In this document: piece after piece, positions 47,834 through 59,559 of the stretch
Layout: each line of letters starts with the position of its first letter
How positions within the stretch are numbered: position 1 is the first letter of the stretch
Translations under genes and position numbers: made by a program
Source of the DNA: Sipunculus nudus
Taxonomy: Eukaryota > Annelida > Sipuncula > Golfingiida > Sipunculidae
Reading direction: 5' to 3'
Assembly: GCA_026874595.1 (NCBI GenBank)
Contig: CM049308.1
Location: forward strand, 34,218,027 to 34,282,026
DNA length: 64,000 nucleotides
Notes under the pieces: model-generated
What the model was told of the DNA's origin: nothing
The model's database searches: none
Seen by the model: the letters and a program-made list of their open reading frames with translations, nothing else

Positions 47834-47960
47834 TGGTGTACCTTTTCTGCAATGTTCTCTGCTAGGAATTTACCCTGCAACTGCTTGCCAGTGTAGTTGT
47901 GCACCTTGCACATCTTGCATTTGTACTTTGTTCACAGCTCTAAGTTGGGTAAGGCGTGGA
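47834..47960 (-). CDS. Exon-like segment with strong 5' splice site
   Basis: The segment ends at CACCAAG/GTAAGT. One frame reads YKCKMCKVHNYTGKQLQGKF then LAENIAEKVHQ, with a C-x-x-C. The upstream acceptor could be 'cgccttacccaacttag' or a weaker site, and other frames are also open. Probably part of the same minus-strand split gene as its neighbours. Confidence 0.35.
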
Positions 47961-48641
47961 ACATTTACGTCATCTTTCCTCTAATCATTGATGCATGTAT
48001 GGCTCTCTGAACACCTGCACAAGTAGAACAAATTCTAGGAGTATATAAAACAGAACTGATAAACATGTAACCAACGAAAGACAATCTCAGCACCAGGCAT
48101 ATTAATAATATTTACAATGTAAGTGCAGGTATATAAATTAAAAAACAAAAGTGCTATATTGCATATAAAAATGGTAAATATTGGGTCAACAAATGTTTTT
48201 ACTCAGTATATAAACAGAAAGGTGCAAAAACAGCATCACATGTGTACGAGGATTTATAAATAGGAAGCAATATATGCAGTACAGCCTTTATATTACAAAA
48301 TGATGTAACATTTGTAATTGCATTTACATATACTAGCTATTATAGTATAACAAGGGCTACAGGCATAATGCAAACCTACGTAATCTTTCCGGGTTCCCTG
48401 ATGATAAACTTGACTATTATTTGAAAAAGTTATTATTTTTAAGGTGTGACAAGTACATGTATAAAGCAAGTACTACCAATTTTGAATCTTAGTACAAGTA
48501 TAAATGTGCTCAGTCTGATGCATACTGATGGATGAGTTGTGGTATACCCCATTACATAGGCCTATATGTGAGTGAGGGGGTGTCAAAAACCCCATCCAAC
48601 CCACATTATGAATGGAAATTGCAACCCTGTACAACAGAATT

Positions 48642-48749
48642 GGGGGGGGGGGGGGGGGGTCTCTGGCAAATTTTCAGTTGAGCAAACCTGGACATTACAG
48701 ATGGTTTCACTAGGCCTTGCTAGAACAATTTGTGGGGGGGGGGGGGGGG
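48642..48749 (+). repeat. Two G runs (18 and 16 G)
   Basis: G18 at 48642-48659 and G16 at 48734-48749, each followed by 'gtc' and 75 bases apart. The pair looks like a short duplication of the tract; four G-runs in a row could fold as a quadruplex. Confidence 0.85.
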
Positions 48750-48906
48750 TCAATGAGCTATGTTTTCCAACAAAAGTTCAATAACAACTTTAGTACTGGT
48801 ATCAGTGAACGACAGTGACAGAGGTGGTGTCTTCCCTGTAGCTCAAATGACTTACAGTCAGCTGAGCTAAAAAGGCAGTATATTATTATGTGATGTTTAA
48901 ACTTAC

Positions 48907-48999
48907 ATAATTCCTATTCTTAAGAAATAGGAAAGTTGCCATGATGGTATCCAAATCTTCTTTGAATTTGCCACACTGATGGAAATGCTTGACCATTTT
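48907..48999 (-). CDS. Exon-like segment (MVKHFHQCGKFKEDL)
   Basis: Acceptor 'aacattttatgttttcag'-like tract (49010-49000) and donor ATTAT/GTAAGT frame a 93-base exon. It starts one codon before an ATG and reads MVKHFHQCGKFKEDLDTIMA then TFLFLKNRN in phase 0. It may hold the start codon of the minus-strand gene in the TIR element. No family recognised. Confidence 0.4.
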
Positions 49000-50099
49000 C
49001 TGAAAACATAAAGAGTATTTGGCTGTGCCTTAGCAGCCTTAATTTTCAGGCTCTCTCTCCCTCTCTCTCTCTCTCTCTCAAAAAGACTGGCTAAAATGTT
49101 AGCACTTTGGCTAGCATGGTATGTTTTTTTCTTCTAAAAAATGTTAAGAAATTTAGGAAATTGTCTCAAAGCTGTTAATTATTTGTTTGGTCTGTGTTTA
49201 CTCTCTGTTTAAGCATCTGTTAAAAATATTTAAAAAAAATAAAGGGACTGATATCTTAATTTTTCTGGTTGACATGTAAGTGGGAAAACCTTATTCAAGG
49301 CCTCTTTTAAAATCTAGTAAATAAATAATTCAAAACTGTTTTCAGTGGTACCTTTACCAATATTTCACCTTTAAGGGATATATATATATACATATATATA
49401 TATATATGACGTATATTTATACCATTCATGCATGATATACACCAAGACATGGCCAGGTGTGTGTGTTTGTGGGTTGGGGAAGGGGGGCGGGGTTGCTTCC
49501 TTTTTTCCTAATTGGCAATTCCCTGAAACTAAAAAAGACTTAATCATTAATGATAAACATTGGCATCAATGCAGGGAATGGGGGTTATATATCCCCCCCC
49601 CCACACACACTTTTTTAACAAGGGGGGATTGGTCAATGTAATCATCCCCAACACTGATATTGAGCAAGTAACAATTACTTTTATATATTGGACATGTAAT
49701 ATATTAATAATTAGAAAACTTGACTTTGTTTCCATTTCTGAGTTAACTGAAATATAAGGTTATCTAATAATCTAAACATGGTTTAGAGTTGACATTTAAT
49801 GGAAACATAAAACCTGCACTTAATTAATATATAATATCAACATCACACAAATGTCATTCATTATAAAAGGTGTATATATATATTATATATATACACATAT
49901 ATACATAATATATATATTTCTAACTCAATCACTCTTCTACCCCTGCCAGTGACAGTCGCCCCCCTTCCCCCCAACTGAGGGAACAAAGGAACGAGACTGG
50001 CCTCGTACCACTATACCATTACCAACGTACACTATTACAAAGTATTAGAATAACAACTAACACGGTAAACAAATTTATGCTTACATATTAAAGAAGAAC

Positions 50100-50290
50100 A
50101 TTTTACCAATGAAGATGCTGGGTAACTTCTGTGACTTTCAGCAGCCAGCAGACGGACAAAAATGGCTTCTCTTCCCGCCGTGGAGTCAAAAGATCCAGGA
50201 TGTTGACGTCATGAGTGGCCCCGCTGATCACATGACGCGCGGTTTATTTCATCTGTACGGTCTGCTTTACACACGTGTTACACCATTTTC
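50100..50290 (-). promoter_or_regulatory. Promoter-like region by the right end of the TIR element
   Basis: This is the only GC-rich stretch of the element. It holds a perfect CRE (TGACGTCA, 50204-50211) and, on the minus strand, GGCGGGAA (E2F-like) about 30 bases further on. A possible donor TTG/GTAAAA lies near 50108. It sits upstream of the minus-strand exon-like segments, so it could drive them. There is no direct evidence for a start site. Confidence 0.4.
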
Positions 50291-50414
50291 ACAGACGCTC
50301 ATCATTTGACGTTGCATTTGCGCGTTATTCAACGCACAAGAGCGTCTACATTGCAAAGCGGCGTAAATTTACAGTCTTATGCGCCGTTATTTTACGGTAA
50401 TTTTTAACAGTGTA

Positions 50415-51950
50415 GTTTTGAATATTCCCACCTTATTTTAAATGCTCCGGGTTATATATTTAGAGCTCAGGTAAACAGGGGTCAGCTAAGCTTAATATTT
50501 AATGTGTAAGACATAAGGGGAATTAGGTAATGAATGTACAGAATATTACATATTACAAATTGAAATAAAATGCACAAATTAATAAAAAAAACTCATTTCG
50601 GAAGTCACGTAAACATATATTTGATGAGGGTCAGCCTTATAAAGCTTATATGACTTACAGTCAGCCACAATAATCAATTATTTTGTAAAAAAAAAGGCCA
50701 TGTTATATTTACAATATTCTTCTTATATTCTTCATACGTGCTTGTTACGAGAGTTCATGTCAGTATGGGCATGTCGTTTGATGATGTACCTAGTCAAATT
50801 ACTTATGTCCATCTCCACCTTTTCTGTTAGGGGTCATATTCCAGGCATGATGTCACGGCCGCCACTATGTCAGTCTCGGTAGACTTATGATTCCTCATCA
50901 CACTGGCTGCAATCAGGAGCGAAAAAGAGACTTGAGGCAGCGAATGCAAATTATCACATGCAGGAACTGTACGTCAGTGTATGTGTTTGTCTGTATTTAC
51001 TAGGTCGATACACCAATGGTAGCATAGGTAGGTACGTGTAACTCGAATAATGTGACACAAACTGTCATGTGCTTTATATCAATATGAAAATATACATTTC
51101 ATTTAGGTGCCCATCAAAACACGTTTATGACAAATACTGCAGGTATTAATAGTAATTTTTTTTCTAGAAAATTGTCTGTTTTAGTCTTATCGGTAGGGAA
51201 AGACATGACTATCACAAACAAATCTTTCGGATTATCAGAAAAATACAAGATAAAGTGGACGCACCTGAGATACTCAGTGCCACTTTATCTACGAAACCAT
51301 CAGCCGAGGATGCGATACACAAAACCCCAGGATCACCAGGGCCGTCTGTGCTGCCGTGTGCATATATAGACCTATACACTGCATACTTCACCAGCGTCCA
51401 CCAGGGAGCAACAAAGTCCTATTTAACATTCAACATTGATGAAATGAAAGAGACATATTTTCTTAACTACTTTGCCACTAGCCTAGAAACATGCTGATCT
51501 CACACAGAATCTGTCAGGAGCTGGTAAACAAAACGGAAACCAGTTCTGAATTTGGGTTAAGGAGCAGGAGTGAACATTCGGTTCCCCAAAAGATTCAACC
51601 AAGAATACATATCTGAGGATGAACAAAGGCCTCCATATATTAGAGAATGTCTTTCACTTCTACAAAAGAACTATTTTCAGGAGATGAAGAGTCCGTCCCG
51701 AGCAGCACAGTGAAGGAAGAAAGTACAGCACCACGATGAAACTAAGACCTCTACATATTCTTCAGCTCCTTCAAAGCAGTATATAGAACTTGCAAACCAA
51801 GTGCCACTCCCTCCTCCATACAAACAGCATGCGGTATTTAAAGTGAAGACTGTTACCAATGAGTGAAATTTCAACACTTTCATAAACTCATATATAGACT
51901 TTCCACAGTCACTGCACAGAAACTGGAACAGATCCATTAGTAATCTACCA
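50415..51950. other. Decayed coding-like DNA, no named gene
   Basis: A plus-strand frame at 51245-51497 (VDAPEILSATLSTKPSAEDA...) and a later one (KRFNQEYISEDEQRPPYIRE, about 51590-51655) look protein-like but have stops between them. They may belong to the ORF of the LINE relic that follows. No motif recognised. Confidence 0.3.
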
Positions 51951-52029
51951 TCGATACGCTTGCCCCTGTCCCATATAACAGGAGGTTCTGAAAGCTATCC
52001 AGGGCATTGTGATCTGCAATTTAACGTAA

Positions 52030-52303
52030 CATTATCTGCAGTATCTTGGAGATAGAGGTAATGCCACAAGATTTCAAAGATACCCCGATTTTTCCCTGCA
52101 CTATTTTTAATATCAGACAGCTAATCGGAGAGGGACATATCATGTTGTCTATTTCTGAGAAGATTTTGGCATGCATCACAGAAACAGGGATTACAAAAGC
52201 TCAGCTTTGCTGCATAGGACTCCATCTGTATGGAGAATCCTTAGGCAATATCTATATCTTGAACTCGGGTAAGGCAAACGAAAGCAAGAGGACCAAGGAA
52301 TGA
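52030..52303 (+). pseudogene. LINE reverse-transcriptase relic (N-terminal RT block)
   Basis: The frame IEVMPQDFKDTPIF...ISEKILACI resembles the RT start of many LINEs, normally 'E-x-x-P-x-D-F-K-D-A-x-I-V...Y-R-G-I-S-L-L-S-I-x-G-K-I-L-A-R-I'. The middle block is degraded and the frame then drifts into unrelated residues. Catalytic motifs are absent. Confidence 0.55.
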
Positions 52304-52899
52304 TCCATGTTTTGCAGTATCGTCATATTTGAAATGGCCCCAAATTTTAGATTAATTGAAAAAGGGCCAGCAAAAAAGCATGTTGGAAGCACCTAAAAGG
52401 AAATCTCCCGAAATAGAAAAACTCGTAGAATCGATAGGATTCCCAAAGCCAAAAACAGTTATCCACGCAGAAAAAACAAGGCTACTGACCCACAACATAT
52501 AATTATGGCGCTCATAGACGTGAACACCGGACTTGATAGACTATCTAGATACCAGTAATGTGTGATTGGATATCAAACAAATAAAAAAAATATTACAAGG
52601 AGTATAAGGGCAAAGGGTACATACAAAAGTAGAATTATCAACCATTTTGCCATTCTTTAACAGTTATATACATATTCATGTTACATATACATGTATATAT
52701 TAGCAACATGTTCCAGTATGTTCAACAGAGCCTGTTCTTATAAAACTGGAGCTCGATTTGGCCTAGATTTCGAGACCTGATCTCGTATACAGGTCCGAGT
52801 TCAGGACGGACGAGTTCAATTCCGTCATTTACACCATATGGCAAAATTACTTGTTATCCCGGGGTATCTCTGTACTTCCTCCGTTAAATTTTACTGTCT

Positions 52900-53690
52900 T
52901 AGAACTGTCTCAAGATTTTAAATTGCTTCAATGGCCATCTTGGATGTCATATTTGATATTTAGGTTACATGATTGTCTTATTGCCTATATTTGCACACCT
53001 TAAAACTAGACATCAAACTCGCGTCTATGATTTAAAGTAACTGCTCTAACCGTATAAGTGTAATATTATTCGGCGGCAATTCTGAATATCTTGGATTTAA
53101 AGGTTAGCAGCTGATTCAGGCTTTAATTATTCTTGAACCACTGGACAACTTGTTATACCTTAAATACTAGTTATTGTATCCAAAATTATGGCAATAATTT
53201 AAGGAAGGACTGTAAATGGAGAAATCAGTAGCAATTTGAGCCATCTATGATTTACCAGTCACATGACTACACAACGATGCGTACTTTAGTTTCATTGGTT
53301 TTACAAAAGGGAAAAATAGTACATACCAAAATTACAGCTTTATGGTGAAAAATAAATAATTTATTGCCATTTTAAGGACTTGGCGGCCATTTTGGACGCT
53401 ATATTGGTTTTGCCACTTTTATAAATACGGAAAATTTTTTTATTGGTTCCATTGGATTTCTGGATCCCAAATACCTGGTAGTAGATACCAAATTTACAAT
53501 TCTATGATGTAAAATATATGATTTATGGCTATTCTAAAGATCTAGGAGCCACTTTGGACGCCATCTTGGATTTTTTAAGTGACATAAATACGTAAGGATG
53601 TCTTTGTTGATTCCAATGGTTTCTGGACCCCAAGACCTAGCGGAAGATACAAAAATTACAACTTTAATATGAAATTTCATGACAAATACA
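52900..53690 (+). repeat. Diverged tandem repeat ('ggccattttggacgc' family)
   Basis: A unit of roughly 165 bases with 'aggacttggcggccattttg', 'gacgc(c/t)at(a/c)ttgg', 'cataaatacg', 'ttccaatggtttctggaccc' and 'aagatac(a/c)aaaattacaac' recurs about three to four times, best at 53368 and 53531 and weaker before. No coding sense. Confidence 0.6.
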
Positions 53691-54720
53691 CATGTACGGA
53701 CTTTTTTTCGCAGTGCCTGCAGATATTGGCCAGATTATTTGTGTGTGGGCAGATATAGACCAGTTACAGATCGAGTTTGCATTTCGTCCCGGTTGACCTA
53801 CTTTTGACCGTTTTACGGCTCCTGAACATAGAAAATTTCCTTAAAAAATATGAAATTTCATGACAAATACACATGTACGAACTTTTATTCGCAATGCCTG
53901 CAGATATTGGCCTGATTTTTGTTGTGTCGGCAGATATTGACCAGTTACAGATGGAGTTCGCATTTCGTCCCGGTTGACCTACTTTTGACTGTTTTACGGC
54001 TCCTGAACATAGAAAATTTCATGTAAAATATATATTTTCATGACAAATACACTTGTACAGACTTTTCTTCACAATACCTGCAGATATTGGCCTGATTTTT
54101 GGTGTGTGGGCAGATAATGACCAGTAACAGATCAAGTTCACGTTTTGTCCCAGTTGACCAATTTTTGACCGTTTGACGGTGCTCTAACATAGAAAATTTC
54201 ATAAAAAGGTGCATATGTATGGACTTTTTTTTCGCAGTGCCTGCAGATACGGGCCTAATTTTTGGTGTGTAGGCAGATAATGACCAGTTACAGATCGAGT
54301 TCTTGTTTTGTCTCAGTTGACCTACTTTTGACCATTAGACTGCTCCTGAACATAGAAAGTTTCATGAAAAATATAAATTTTCATAACAAATGCATATGTA
54401 CTGACTTTTTTTCCTCAATGCCTGCAGATACCACCCTGATTTTTTTTGTGTGGGCAGATAATGACAGTTACAGATCGAGTTTGCGTTTCATCCCGGTTGA
54501 CCTACTTTTGATTGTTTTACGGCTCCTAAACATAGAAAATTTCATGAAAGACAGAAATTTTTATGGAAAATGCACATGTATGGCCTTTTTTCACAATGCC
54601 TTCAAATACTGGCATGATTTTTGGTGTGTTGCTTGATAATGACCCGTTACAGATCGAGTTTGCATTTTGCCCTTGTTGACCTACTTTTGACCATACGACA
54701 CCTCCTGAACTTAAAAAAAT
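53690..54720 (+). repeat. Tandem array, about six units of ~180 bp
   Basis: The unit carries 'catgacaaatacacatgtac', 'gacttttttcgcaatgcctg', 'cagatattggcctgattttt', 'gaccagttacagatcgagtt', 'tcccggttgacctacttttg' and 'ctcctgaacatagaaaattt'. The 'gcctgcagat' anchor falls near 53715, 53897, 54077, 54238, 54419 and 54597. Units are 80-90% alike by eye. Confidence 0.9.
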
Positions 54721-54878
54721 TTCCAAATTTTACAAATGTTTCTAATTTGCTCAAGGCGGGGGCATTCGTGTCGTTCCGACACATCTAGTTTACCCATTTA
54801 TACCTGGTATTAAGGTCCTATTGCACTGATTGATAAACTTCGGCCACTGACCAAGCTGTGTGGCATATAAAAACATGT

Positions 54879-54883
<5 letters not shown>

Positions 54884-54915
<32 letters not shown>
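54884..54915 (+). repeat. TG microsatellite
   Basis: (TG)n of about 32 bases that abuts the proposed left end of the hAT element. Confidence 0.85.
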
Positions 54916-54917
<2 letters not shown>

Positions 54918-55000
54918 GGGCTGAAAGGAGTACTCGAGTCCGGGTAATACTTACCGAGTACTCGAGTCCAAAATTTGGACTCGAGTACTCGTTTAAGTAC
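54916..55000 (+). repeat. Possible left end of the hAT element
   Basis: TAGGGCTGAAAGGAGTACTC is followed by repeated 'gagtactcgagtcc' palindromes. TAGGG(C/T)TG starts with a CGAGTA-rich interior are common in animal hAT elements. The inverted match at the right side of the transposase was not found, so the link is tentative. Confidence 0.4.
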
Positions 55001-55525
55001 TTGCTTATATGAATATCACTGCAAATGCTTGCCATATAGGGCTATAAACCTATATCTAGTCAAATTAAAGGAGGTCTTGTAAACTCTTGCTAGATATTTC
55101 GTTCCTTAATATATTACAAAGAAACCACTTACATATTAAACCCGTTTTGCACGGAGTCCTTTCCCGTTGCGCCGCAACCTTTGTGAGCCAGAGGCGCTCA
55201 ACAAGTCGACACGAACTCGCACTTAGGCCTACTCGCTTAGGATGCGGCAGGATGCGTGCTTGCAAACATAACACAACTGTCCGTATTCGAATTAACCTCG
55301 AACATTTCTCCAGATAATAAATCGCGTCCACATGTGTAGAAAAAACAGAGGCTATTCAGATTTCAGACAAACGCAGTAGCCTAAGGTTGTAGCGCCAATA
55401 AGCTGCCTTTATGATGGTGCACTTGGTAACTTGTGTTCCAGTAAAAGCCTGCGGTAGTTTCCCAGTACGGTCGCATGGCGGCGCTTTGCTACCAGAAAAA
55501 AGGGAGCATTTTCATATAATAGAAA

Positions 55526-55528
<3 letters not shown>

Positions 55529-55564
<36 letters not shown>
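55529..55564 (+). repeat. AT microsatellite
   Basis: (AT)n of about 36 bases. Confidence 0.9.
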
Positions 55565-55566
<2 letters not shown>

Positions 55567-56561
55567 ACTTAATATAAAAATTTCATTTCTAAAAAAGTAG
55601 GTATATAAAAAGGATTATGTTGTTTGCTTGTGATTTGACTGGAATTAGCACATGACATTTTGTTGACAGTTTACAAACGGCCTGATAACCAGTTACCAGA
55701 GAGTGGCAGTGACGACGAAAAATTGCCCGTCATTATTCCATTTTAGGAAAGGAAACATACACTCATATTTATTTGAGGAAATTTCCGCGGATAATTTAAA
55801 CTGCCAAGTGCCTATTTTTATCCGGTTTCAATTCACTGACTTCACAAATCGCAAATGCAAATTAAAAGTCTCAACTCTTTTGCTATCAGATTTTCAATAA
55901 ACACAGTTCCGATTTTCTCTTAGACGAGCGCATGTTATTGATGTAATTTATGGCAGTAGGCCTATATTATAATTGTTGCTTTTGTTGTTATTATTATTGC
56001 TTTTATTATTATTATTATTATATAAAGAGTAACTTGTTTGGTTTGAATGAATAGCATAATAAAGGATAACTGGAGGTTTTCAAAAGTATCACTATAATAT
56101 CAGACACACGATTGTGTGGTGAAAAATTGAGGGCCTAAATGTCAGATGATATAAGAAATTATACGAAATTTTTTACAAGAAAATATGGGAAATATTGGGA
56201 ATCGGTGGAACACCACCTCTGAAAGATGTTTTTGTGTTATGTTTGTAACAAATTATCTAGCTGTCTGAGACAGGCGAGAAAGGTTATTTAGAGCCATGTA
56301 AATGATAGCTCAAAATCCCCAGTTAACAGGCTGTTATTTGAACAAAAGTGGCTGGAGCAACCATATGTACATGGGCTGCGTGTGCGGTTTCCACTCGCTG
56401 TAGGCCTCTTTGTAGTTTGCAACACTGTAACATTCAGTACATGAGACGCTGGCTCGATTTCAACAGTTGTAGGTTCACCACGCAGCACAAGACCAACCTG
56501 TGTGTACAGTCACAGAGCAAGGACACGTGTGCCCGTAAAGTTTGAATGTCAAACCTGAACA

Positions 56562-58371
56562 ATGCAGTCATTGCAGTGTGTGAAGAAATCATCTGTGTGG
56601 GAACATTTTGATTTGGACAGTCCTCATAAAAAGACTATATGTCGTTTGTGTGGTGTGAAGTTAAGCTATACCGGAAGTACTACCAGCACCATTCGAAAAC
56701 ATCAGATATCAAACATCCTTCTCTGGCAGGTTCCAAGGTAAAGACGTCTGTTGTGAGACCAGTGAAGGATATGCTTATGACCAATAAGCCAAAGTAAGTA
56801 TATGAACTGATCACTAAACAGGCTGTGCTCATGTGTGCCCTAGATCTTAGACCACTGTCAATTGCGGATGGGAAAGGGTTTCGCGCATTCTGCAAGGAAA
56901 TAAACCCATCTTACAAAGTTCCATCCCGTACCAGTCTTCATAATTATCTCATGAAGATGAATGTTGAAAGCAAGACATCGCTAACAGAAACATTCAATAC
57001 CCAAACCGATGGAGTGGCACTAACAACTGACCTATGGACAAGCACGGCAACTCATGGCTATATTACTGTAACTACCTATTACATCAATGACGCATGGGAG
57101 CTGTTGTCATGAATGCTGGCTACAAGGCGAGTGGAAGAGCGGCATACAGGGGAAAATGTTGGCAATATTTTGAAAGACATTCAAACTGAGTTTCAGATCA
57201 AGAAAGTGTCTGCTTTGACCACTGACAATGCCAGTAATATGAATGCCGCCGCAAGAGAAGCTAACTATCCGAGAGTGAGATGCTTTGCACATAAACTGCA
57301 GTTGGCGATATACGAAGGATTAAATGTAGCCACTATCAATAAAGTGATAATACATTCGCGAAGACTGGTGGCCTTTTTCTCAAAATCTGTCGTGGCCTCG
57401 CAAGCTCTTGAAGACCACCAAAAACGTCTTGGCAAGAAACCGAAACGTTTTATCACAGATGTAAGCACAAAATGGAACTCAACATACTTTATGCGAAGCA
57501 GGATGGCTGAGCTACGTGCTGAAATATATGCTGTTATTCATGCTGACTCTCAGTATCTGAAGAAGAACCTTCTGCTCAAAGAGAATCAGTGACTAGTTAT
57601 TGATCAGATATTCCCAACCTTGAAAGTTCTTGTGTCAGCCACGGAGGTCTTGTGCACAGAGGAGATCCCATCTGCCGGGGCCATATATCCTCTTATCTTT
57701 GGGCTTCTCCAGAATCATCTTGCGCCACATGAGCTTGACAGTGGCATTGTGCAGCTACTGAAAACTAACATTGCCACAGGAATTAAATCCAGACTCATTC
57801 GTGATGGATACCTGCAGTCCGTACCAATGACTGCCACGTTCCTGGACCCCTGGTACAAACGTTTGAAATTCCTGGAAGACGAGGACCGCAGGGCTGTAAC
57901 TGAACATGTCAAGGTTCTTGTGGATACATCCATGCTGAATGAAGAACCTAAACTCCTGGGTTCCACAGTCACAGAAAGGTGACTTCGCCATCCAAGAAAA
58001 TTAAACCATCAGCAGATTTCAACTCTGTCATGAATTATCTGATCGGAGACTCTGCAGATATTGAAAGGGAACAGATGACAGTGGAACAGGAGATCCATAA
58101 CTTCATGAAAGAGGGATCGACCGGGACAGCCAACCCGCAGCTGTGGTGGAAAGTTAATACTCAGAGATTCCCTCTACTCTCGATCTTGGCCAAATCATAT
58201 CTGTCTGTACCTGCAACAAGTGTTCCATCTGAGAGGGCATTTTCGACAACAGGATTGACAGTGACTAAACTACGGGCAGCCTTAGACACGGAAACTATTG
58301 ATGCACTGGTTTTCCTTAATAAAAACTTGAGATCAAACGCACCCCTTCCCGCCACTGCCGTCCCCTTGTAA
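56562..58371 (+). pseudogene. hAT transposase (ZBED-like), inactivated
   Basis: Frames in order give a complete hAT transposase. A BED zinc finger comes first (SSVWEHFDLDSPHKKTICRL, C-x-x-C; the H-x-x-KH half is out of frame by one base near 56700). A helical region follows, LSIADGKGFRAFCKEINPSY, then the RNase-H-like core (ALTTDLWTSTATHGYITVTT, then ALTTDNASNMNAAA, CFAHKLQLAI, STKWNSTYFM). The dimerisation region (FPLLSILAKSYLSVPATSVP, SERAFSTTG, ALVFLNKNL) ends at 58371. Breaks: the BED frameshift, a stop after PK (56794), a stop after WELLS (57110), a stop after ENQ (57591) and a stop/shift after VTER (57980). The enzyme would cut and paste its own element. Most catalytic acidic residues are still readable, so the loss is recent. 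Confidence 0.9.
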
Positions 58372-58940
58372 GCACTGTTAAAATATATTTCAGATATATT
58401 TTTCACTCTAAGATGTAAATATACATATACATGCATATAGGTAGGTAGAATGGTTTTGGTACTATTAATATGTTTTAGAAAAACAGAAAACTAAAGTTTC
58501 CATGTAATAGTAGCATATAAAAAATGTAAAAGCTTTTAAACAAAATTATTTGAGAGCAGGTGGTATCAAACAATAAATATGTATTGCCATTGTTACTAGA
58601 AAAAAATGCTTTTGTTCTGTTAGAATGACTGACAGAAATATGCTATATATAGTCCTACTTGTCTCCAATTAAAGCTCTACCATTGGCCTGGAGGTATACC
58701 TCCAGGTGTACCGTAGGGTCGAGCAGTATATTTTTTTGTGTGGCACAAACTGGCCCAAAGTATTGCAGCGCATGTGGCCTTTATGCAGATGAGTTTCATC
58801 GTAAACATTGGTACCTCTGCAGTCAGCTGATCAGACAGGTTAAACTGAGGAACAACAACAAATTGTCACCCATTATCTGATTTAGTGTGAATTTGGCAAT
58901 GTGGGACTGGAAAAACTGCAAATCTCTATGTGATAGTGCC
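58372..58940. other. 3' flank of the transposase, no gene
   Basis: AT-rich. A small inverted repeat 'ctggaggtatacctccag' (58688-58705) is a perfect 18-base palindrome. No right hAT end could be matched to the left one. Confidence 0.45.
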
Positions 58941-59000
58941 GATTGATAGCTGAGAGGTCATCTGGACACGGAATAACTCCAGCTCGATTCCCTCAGGTTG
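58941..59000 (+). repeat. tRNA-derived SINE head (candidate)
   Basis: TAGCTGAGAGG (58947-58957) fits the pol III A box (TRGCNNAGNGG). GCTCGATTCCC (58982-58992) fits the B box (GGTTCGANTCC) with few mismatches, at a tRNA-like spacing. No cloverleaf with paired acceptor arms was seen, so a SINE head is more likely than a tRNA gene. Confidence 0.45.
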
Positions 59001-59559
59001 TAGCGTTGTGATCATACATTAGCTGAAGTTCTGTGCACATTGGACGGTACCAAAATGTATAAAAACACCTTGGCTTATGAAACACTGACTTTGTACGTGA
59101 TATTACATATACACTCTAAGAAAAAAGGGTTCTACCTAGTGTATGTTTATTACAGCAGGTGTGATCTGCCAGTGCTGCATCACGAATAAGATTACCTAGG
59201 CAAGGCTGTAGTGAGCAAGAGTGGGGTCTTGGATATACAAAATCCAAATACATTAGACCATCTGAAAAACTTCAATACTTAGAATAATTTTTAAGCTTTT
59301 ACTTTCAAATTTCAGAATTCAACAGATTAAATCCACATGTATCCCTGCTGTGAAAAAAAAATTAAATATACTTAGTAGAAAAAAAACGTGTCGTGGTCAA
59401 ATTTGGGCGATATTTAAGGTACCAATTTTAGATTTTTGCTAATATTAAAAAAAAAGTAAAGGTTTTGATCTAATTCTGGGTATACAATTAAATTTGGATT
59501 AATTTAACTTAATTTTAAAAAAATCGCTAGCTTTAACTTTTTTTCTTTAAGTTGTCAAA

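Larger units (their letters stand above)
44738..50414 (-). mobile_element. 5.7-kb TIR element, CACTA/EnSpm-like
   Basis: The left end TACACTGTTAAAA then GTTGCACGTAAAATAACGG is matched by the reverse complement of the right end, TACACTGTTAAAA then ATTACCGTAAAATAACGG. The termini read CACTG...CAGTG; the surrounding bases permit TA or AGT as a target duplication. 'ccgttattttac' recurs in both orientations just inside the ends (44760-45060, 50380-50395), as subterminal arrays of CACTA elements do. The interior holds exon-like segments on the minus strand, a CRE-containing GC-rich region by the right end and an AATAAA on the minus strand near 45395. No complete transposase is visible. Confidence 0.7.

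Noticed and set aside
54262-54636. 124-residue frame rich in hydrophobic residues
   Set aside because: It lies wholly inside the 180-bp tandem array and repeats with its period.
58941-59000. A true tRNA gene
   Set aside because: A and B boxes are present but no acceptor or anticodon stems could be paired, so a SINE head is the better call.
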